Assembly (NCBI GenBank): GCA_933822405.4
Contig: CAKOGP040000114.1
Coordinates: 1 to 64,000 of the forward strand
Length of the DNA stretch: 64,000 nt
Direction: 5' to 3'
Source of the DNA: Cylindrotheca closterium
Lineage: Eukaryota > Bacillariophyta > Bacillariophyceae > Bacillariales > Bacillariaceae
Part shown: positions 60,554-64,000 of the stretch, in pieces
Layout: every line of letters starts with the position of its first letter
Numbering within the stretch: the first letter of the stretch is position 1
Program-made: the position numbers and the translations under genes
The notes under the pieces: generated by a model
What the model was told of the DNA's origin: nothing
Databases searched by the model: none
Seen by the model: the letters and a program-made list of their open reading frames with translations, nothing else

Positions 60554-63500
60554 CTACCGGTCGTGTTGGTTGAAAAAGGTATCCACAGAATCTAAATCCT
60601 TTTGGGAATTGATAATCCTGCCGTAGCCTCGTGGTTGGACATCTCGAAGACTAGGTTTCAACGTGCTGGCTGTATTGGCCACAATGAGAACCTCCAACAT
60701 CTTGATATCCTTTAGTTCTTGGTCCGTCACACTTTCTGGACTGGCATCAGGAGAACTGCAGGTTTCCTCATCATTTTCCATCATGGTGGACTTATTGGAT
60801 ATCCACAGGTTAATGTCAACTTGGCTTCTACCATCCCAAGAGATCACTGCCGTCCCTTGGCCCCATGAGCCCGTACAGACAACTCCATCGCCGCCATTGA
60901 TGGATTTGAATTGAAATGCCTCGAAAATGGCTCCCTTCGGAGCCAATGCGTTTCGGACAACATTGATCAGCTTTTGAGGGTCTTCCAATGGTAATAAAAC
61001 TTGGGGATCGAGCTGGTCTTGGTTGACAAAACGAGCGACGGATTGCGTGCCAGCTGGTCGTTGAGAAGCCCATTGCGATTTGGCATCGGTAGTGTCATAG
61101 TCCTCTGCTTTCGTCACCTGACTGAACTCAACGAGATCGCAATCATCAATCTTGTCATCCCTCCAGTAGCCTCCAAATACGTTTCGGATTTCTATCGTGA
61201 CATCAGCAGTAGGATCGTCCTCCCCATCGATTTCGTGAGCTCTCTTCACTGCATCCACCATGTGCTCAAAGAAGAGTGGATCGCCCACAACTCCCATCAC
61301 GAGTTCCAAGCTGCTCTTTTGACTGGTAGAATTGAACAAAAGATGCGCCCGATGCACCGGATCCACTTGGGCCAATCCAAATCGAAAGTAATCAACAAGC
61401 TTACGTTTCCAAACGTCGTTCTTGGAATCGACAGTGCCCACGACAAATATATCGTCAAAGTTGATATAGGTGCCATTGTTCAAGTATCGCAGAGAGTCGC
61501 TGAATTCTTCGCTACAACCAGGATCTAGGATCAGCATATCAACGAACTCGTTCTCCTTCAGTTCCTGTTGCAAGATTTGCTGGACTCGCTGCATGGTACA
61601 TTCATCCAGATATTCTTCCTTATTTCCTGTCCATCCATCAAACTTCACGTCATCCACCGTGCAAGGATGCAATGGAATAATATGGTTAACGAGGCGATGA
61701 TCATAGAGTGTTTCCAAACTTTGGCAGGGTTCCGAAGTTACATTGCACATCACTGCAACTGTCAACTCCTTGCCTTGAATGATGTCCAGACTCGTTTCAA
61801 GCGCAAGTTCGTATACATCAGCGGAAGATGGCTGGTCAAGTACTGGCGCTTCCTTTTCGGAGCACAGATTGTCAATTTGAGGTCCATGCTTTTTGGCCTC
61901 CTCCTTCCAATTCGATAGCCCAAACATTCCTCCTGCCACAATGCGGTAGGATGATGTGGACTTGTTCATCAAGTCGCCACCCAAGGCATCTGCCACAATT
62001 GCCTTCTTGAGTCCCTCGTGACTGTCGAAAGAACTCCACAAATGAAGATCCAATGCACAGTACTTTTTCTCTACCCATAGTCGAACAACCACGTATCCTT
62101 CCTTCATCACAATCACAAACCAAGGCGACTCCAATGGAGATTCCTTTTCCGATACTACAGTCAAACCAACTCCCTCGATGGCTTTGATAACGGAAATACG
62201 AACCGCTGGGAGCGACGACAGGTCAGCAGTCAAGCTTTCGGCTTCAACTATCATCATGATTCCAGGGGCTGCAGATTGCGGCTGGTCTTCTGATGGTTTC
62301 TCTTCTTCTTCTTCTTGGGTTACCTTGCAAAGTTTCTTAAAGGCAGGATTTGGGTTGTGCCGATAATCATGGATGCGGTCGAACCGATGTTTCGTCAACA
62401 TGCTATCCTTTTCGACCAAGATGGTTGCATCTTCCACCAACTCGTGCTCCGTCAGCTCTCGGGACATAAAATCGACGTCATTGCTAGCGAATATGGCAGA
62501 CTGATCCAAAATCCTTGGCACATCATTAAAGTTGTAATGAACAGTGTATTCAAACACTTTGCTGACTTTTTTCATGAACAACTCGTTCATTTCAAAGATG
62601 CCACCCGGCCGAAGCAGTAGACTTATAGCTTCAATCACATCCAACTCTGCTGAAACTGACAACGAGAATACTGTATCCGACAAGTCCACAATGACCAAGT
62701 CGAACGATCCAAAGTAGTGCTCCGGCAGCATCAGTAGGGATTCAGAAGCATCACCATACCACCACTGGACTCTCGGATCATCGTAATGTGGTCGCGAAGC
62801 AAAGTGCTTGAATGCTGATCGAGTGACTTGTTGATCTAGTTCTAGACCGACAGCCAGCTCTAGGGTAGGGTACTTGAGGAACTCATTGAGAACCCCGGAA
62901 TCTCCACCTCCAACCCACAGAACCCTTCGGAGATCTTCTTTCAAGTACTTTGCGGACTTGTGAACGACGAGCTCGTGGTAGTGTGGCCAGTAAGACTGAT
63001 CATTTGCACCAAAGCGATGAAAAAAGAACGCTGGTGAGTTAAGCCAAGTATGAGTGGGGAAAGGATCGGGTCGTTTTGAACTTACAATACATTGTTGGTA
63101 GACACTGTCGAGGTAGAGGCATCGGTCGTTCGTCTTCGGATCTTTGTAGTAGTTGATTTGCTGGTAGGCCGATTGTAATTCGTCAATTGCATTGAACTCG
63201 TGGTTCAAAATCTTTGTAATCATCGTGCTGCACTGGTACAGCTGAAAGTACAGATGGTCCATGTTTTCGATTGCAACTTTCTCTTCGGTGACAATGTACT
63301 CGGAGCCAGTTCGCTGGTTCATAGCATCAGCAGCTTTCAATGCTGTGTCAAGTGCGGCAATATAGCTAAGAAGAAACTCAAATGAAATGCTGATTTCGTG
63401 TGGAGTGAGATGGGCCAGCAAATTATGGTTCGTCTTCGGTGAGTTGTATGCATCAATCATTTGGTTACGAATGTCAAATAGACCGTCATAGTTCACCCTT

Positions 63501-64000
63501 AGAGTATAGAGTGCATCATCATCAGGTATCGTATCGGATAGCCATTGAACCCTCAACTTTGGCTGGTAAGCTTCTGTGCCGTCGTCGTCAGGCCCATCCT
63601 GGTGAATCATAAAATCTAGTGCATGCTCGGGGAAAAACCAACGTTGAGGATAGGGTTCAACAAATCCATGAGTCCGGAACATCTCCATGGTTCCAAGTCC
63701 ATAATCGACAAAACCAAGCCAGTGATTTTCTTGGGGACTACCGAGACCATATGAGTACCGAAGCTCTTCCGACGGTCCCATGTCCCGAGATGCGAAAACG
63801 CTGAAAGAGTGATCATTAGGACTGCCGCTCTTCTTTCTTACGATATTCATTTTTCTTGGATCGTTGGAATGTTGGATCATGTCATACAGTGGCACCAGCA
63901 GATCGTCGTGCCTTCCTCGAGATAAGGCGATTTCAAGGTTCTCGTCCCAAAAATCGGGATCTCCAAAGCCTTCGAGTCCTGATTCGTTGAGAATCCTCTG
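60554..64000 (-). CDS. SET domain / aminopropyltransferase / SpeD-like fusion, gene 3 (5-prime end beyond window)
   Basis: Partial: the frame is open to the right edge, so the signal peptide and the start of the SET domain lie outside. Exons 64000-63086 and 62995-60554; the 90-base intron between them (GTAAGT to CAG) is a multiple of three without a stop, so the whole looks like one frame, but paralogs show CISYWPHYHE to be the spliced sequence. The intron matches the first intron of gene 1. The SET part has YDMIQHSNDP and EELRYSYG (Tyr kept). The aminopropyltransferase has YHELVVHK, VLWVGGGDSGVLNE, GLELDQ, GDAS and VDLSDT. The SpeD-like domains are at about 62265-61900 and 60870-60610 (ending QPRGYGRIIN); neither shows a processing Ser. 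This is the most diverged of the three copies. Role as for gene 1: probable polyamine elongation and methylation. Confidence 0.83.
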   Translation of the reverse strand, partial: QRILNESGLEGFGDPDFWDENLEIALSRGRHDDLLVPLYDMIQHSNDPRKMNIVRKKSGSPNDHSFSVFASRDMGPSEELRYSYGLGSPQENHWLGFVDYGLGTMEMFRTHGFVEPYPQRWFFPEHALDFMIHQDGPDDDGTEAYQPKLRVQWLSDTIPDDDALYTLRVNYDGLFDIRNQMIDAYNSPKTNHNLLAHLTPHEISISFEFLLSYIAALDTALKAADAMNQRTGSEYIVTEEKVAIENMDHLYFQLYQCSTMITKILNHEFNAIDELQSAYQQINYYKDPKTNDRCLYLDSVYQQCIVSSKRPDPFPTHTWLNSPAFFFHRFGANDQSYWPHYHELVVHKSAKYLKEDLRRVLWVGGGDSGVLNEFLKYPTLELAVGLELDQQVTRSAFKHFASRPHYDDPRVQWWYGDASESLLMLPEHYFGSFDLVIVDLSDTVFSLSVSAELDVIEAISLLLRPGGIFEMNELFMKKVSKVFEYTVHYNFNDVPRILDQSAIFASNDVDFMSRELTEHELVEDATILVEKDSMLTKHRFDRIHDYRHNPNPAFKKLCKVTQEEEEEKPSEDQPQSAAPGIMMIVEAESLTADLSSLPAVRISVIKAIEGVGLTVVSEKESPLESPWFVIVMKEGYVVVRLWVEKKYCALDLHLWSSFDSHEGLKKAIVADALGGDLMNKSTSSYRIVAGGMFGLSNWKEEAKKHGPQIDNLCSEKEAPVLDQPSSADVYELALETSLDIIQGKELTVAVMCNVTSEPCQSLETLYDHRLVNHIIPLHPCTVDDVKFDGWTGNKEEYLDECTMQRVQQILQQELKENEFVDMLILDPGCSEEFSDSLRYLNNGTYINFDDIFVVGTVDSKNDVWKRKLVDYFRFGLAQVDPVHRAHLLFNSTSQKSSLELVMGVVGDPLFFEHMVDAVKRAHEIDGEDDPTADVTIEIRNVFGGYWRDDKIDDCDLVEFSQVTKAEDYDTTDAKSQWASQRPAGTQSVARFVNQDQLDPQVLLPLEDPQKLINVVRNALAPKGAIFEAFQFKSINGGDGVVCTGSWGQGTAVISWDGRSQVDINLWISNKSTMMENDEETCSSPDASPESVTDQELKDIKMLEVLIVANTASTLKPSLRDVQPRGYGRIINSQKDLDSVDTFFNQHDR

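Noticed and set aside
62996..63085. Thirty extra residues between SET and aminopropyltransferase domains of fusion gene 3
   Set aside because: The segment has intron borders and matches the first intron position of gene 1; paralogs lack these residues. Treated as an in-frame intron pending transcripts.
1..64000. Search for tRNA, rRNA, CRISPR arrays, transposases and long terminal repeats
   Set aside because: None recognised by eye; small structured RNAs could be missed without a covariance-model search.

Overview
The window looks like nuclear DNA from a diatom, probably a pennate one; I cannot name the species. The evidence is: short GT-AG introns of about 65 to 230 bases that restore reading frames exactly; long disordered Ser/Asn/Asp-rich proteins; several proteins with ER-type signal peptides; leucine-rich-repeat and divergent kinase proteins of diatom type; and three very large fusions of a SET domain, an aminopropyltransferase domain and S-adenosylmethionine-decarboxylase-like domains, an architecture I associate with diatom long-chain polyamine synthesis. 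I see no transposon, CRISPR array, rRNA or tRNA.

1-24 kb: a sodium/phosphate cotransporter is followed by what I consider the most interesting part of the window. This is a head-to-head pair made of a cyclic-nucleotide-binding/bestrophin fusion channel and a truncated-globin-like protein. The pair occurs twice in inverted orientation (4.1-8.4 kb, where the globin is also tandemly duplicated, and 14.8-17.5 kb). Between and after the two copies lie two unknown disordered proteins, a glutaredoxin/SH3BGR-like protein with a repeated WA...LKK tail, a seven-transmembrane receptor and an aminoglycoside/choline-kinase-like protein.

25-37 kb: a His/Pro/Gln-rich unknown protein, a membrane-anchored cyclopropane-synthase-type methyltransferase (probably sphingolipid C9-methyltransferase), a tandem pair of six-exon receptor-like (pseudo)kinase genes and a transmembrane LRR protein. 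The right-hand kinase copy appears broken (no start codon, 20-base deletion), yet it shares a block of about 750 bases with the left copy that I see as identical.

38-64 kb: an unknown 867-codon protein, then three paralogous SET-aminopropyltransferase-SpeD-like genes (41.2-45.3 kb plus strand; 51.3-55.2 kb minus strand; 60.6 kb to beyond the window end, minus strand). The first two show N-terminal signal peptides, which fits a role in the secretory system or silica deposition vesicle; the start of the third lies outside the window. Between them are a decayed repeat-containing locus, a type II membrane protein split by a one-base frameshift, a Gly-zipper protein, a large disordered protein with repeated RL-x-SPF motifs, and a 2-oxoglutarate/Fe(II)-oxygenase-like protein convergent with the third fusion gene.

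Intron boundaries were placed by eye from splice signals, reading-frame continuity and comparison between paralogs inside the window.
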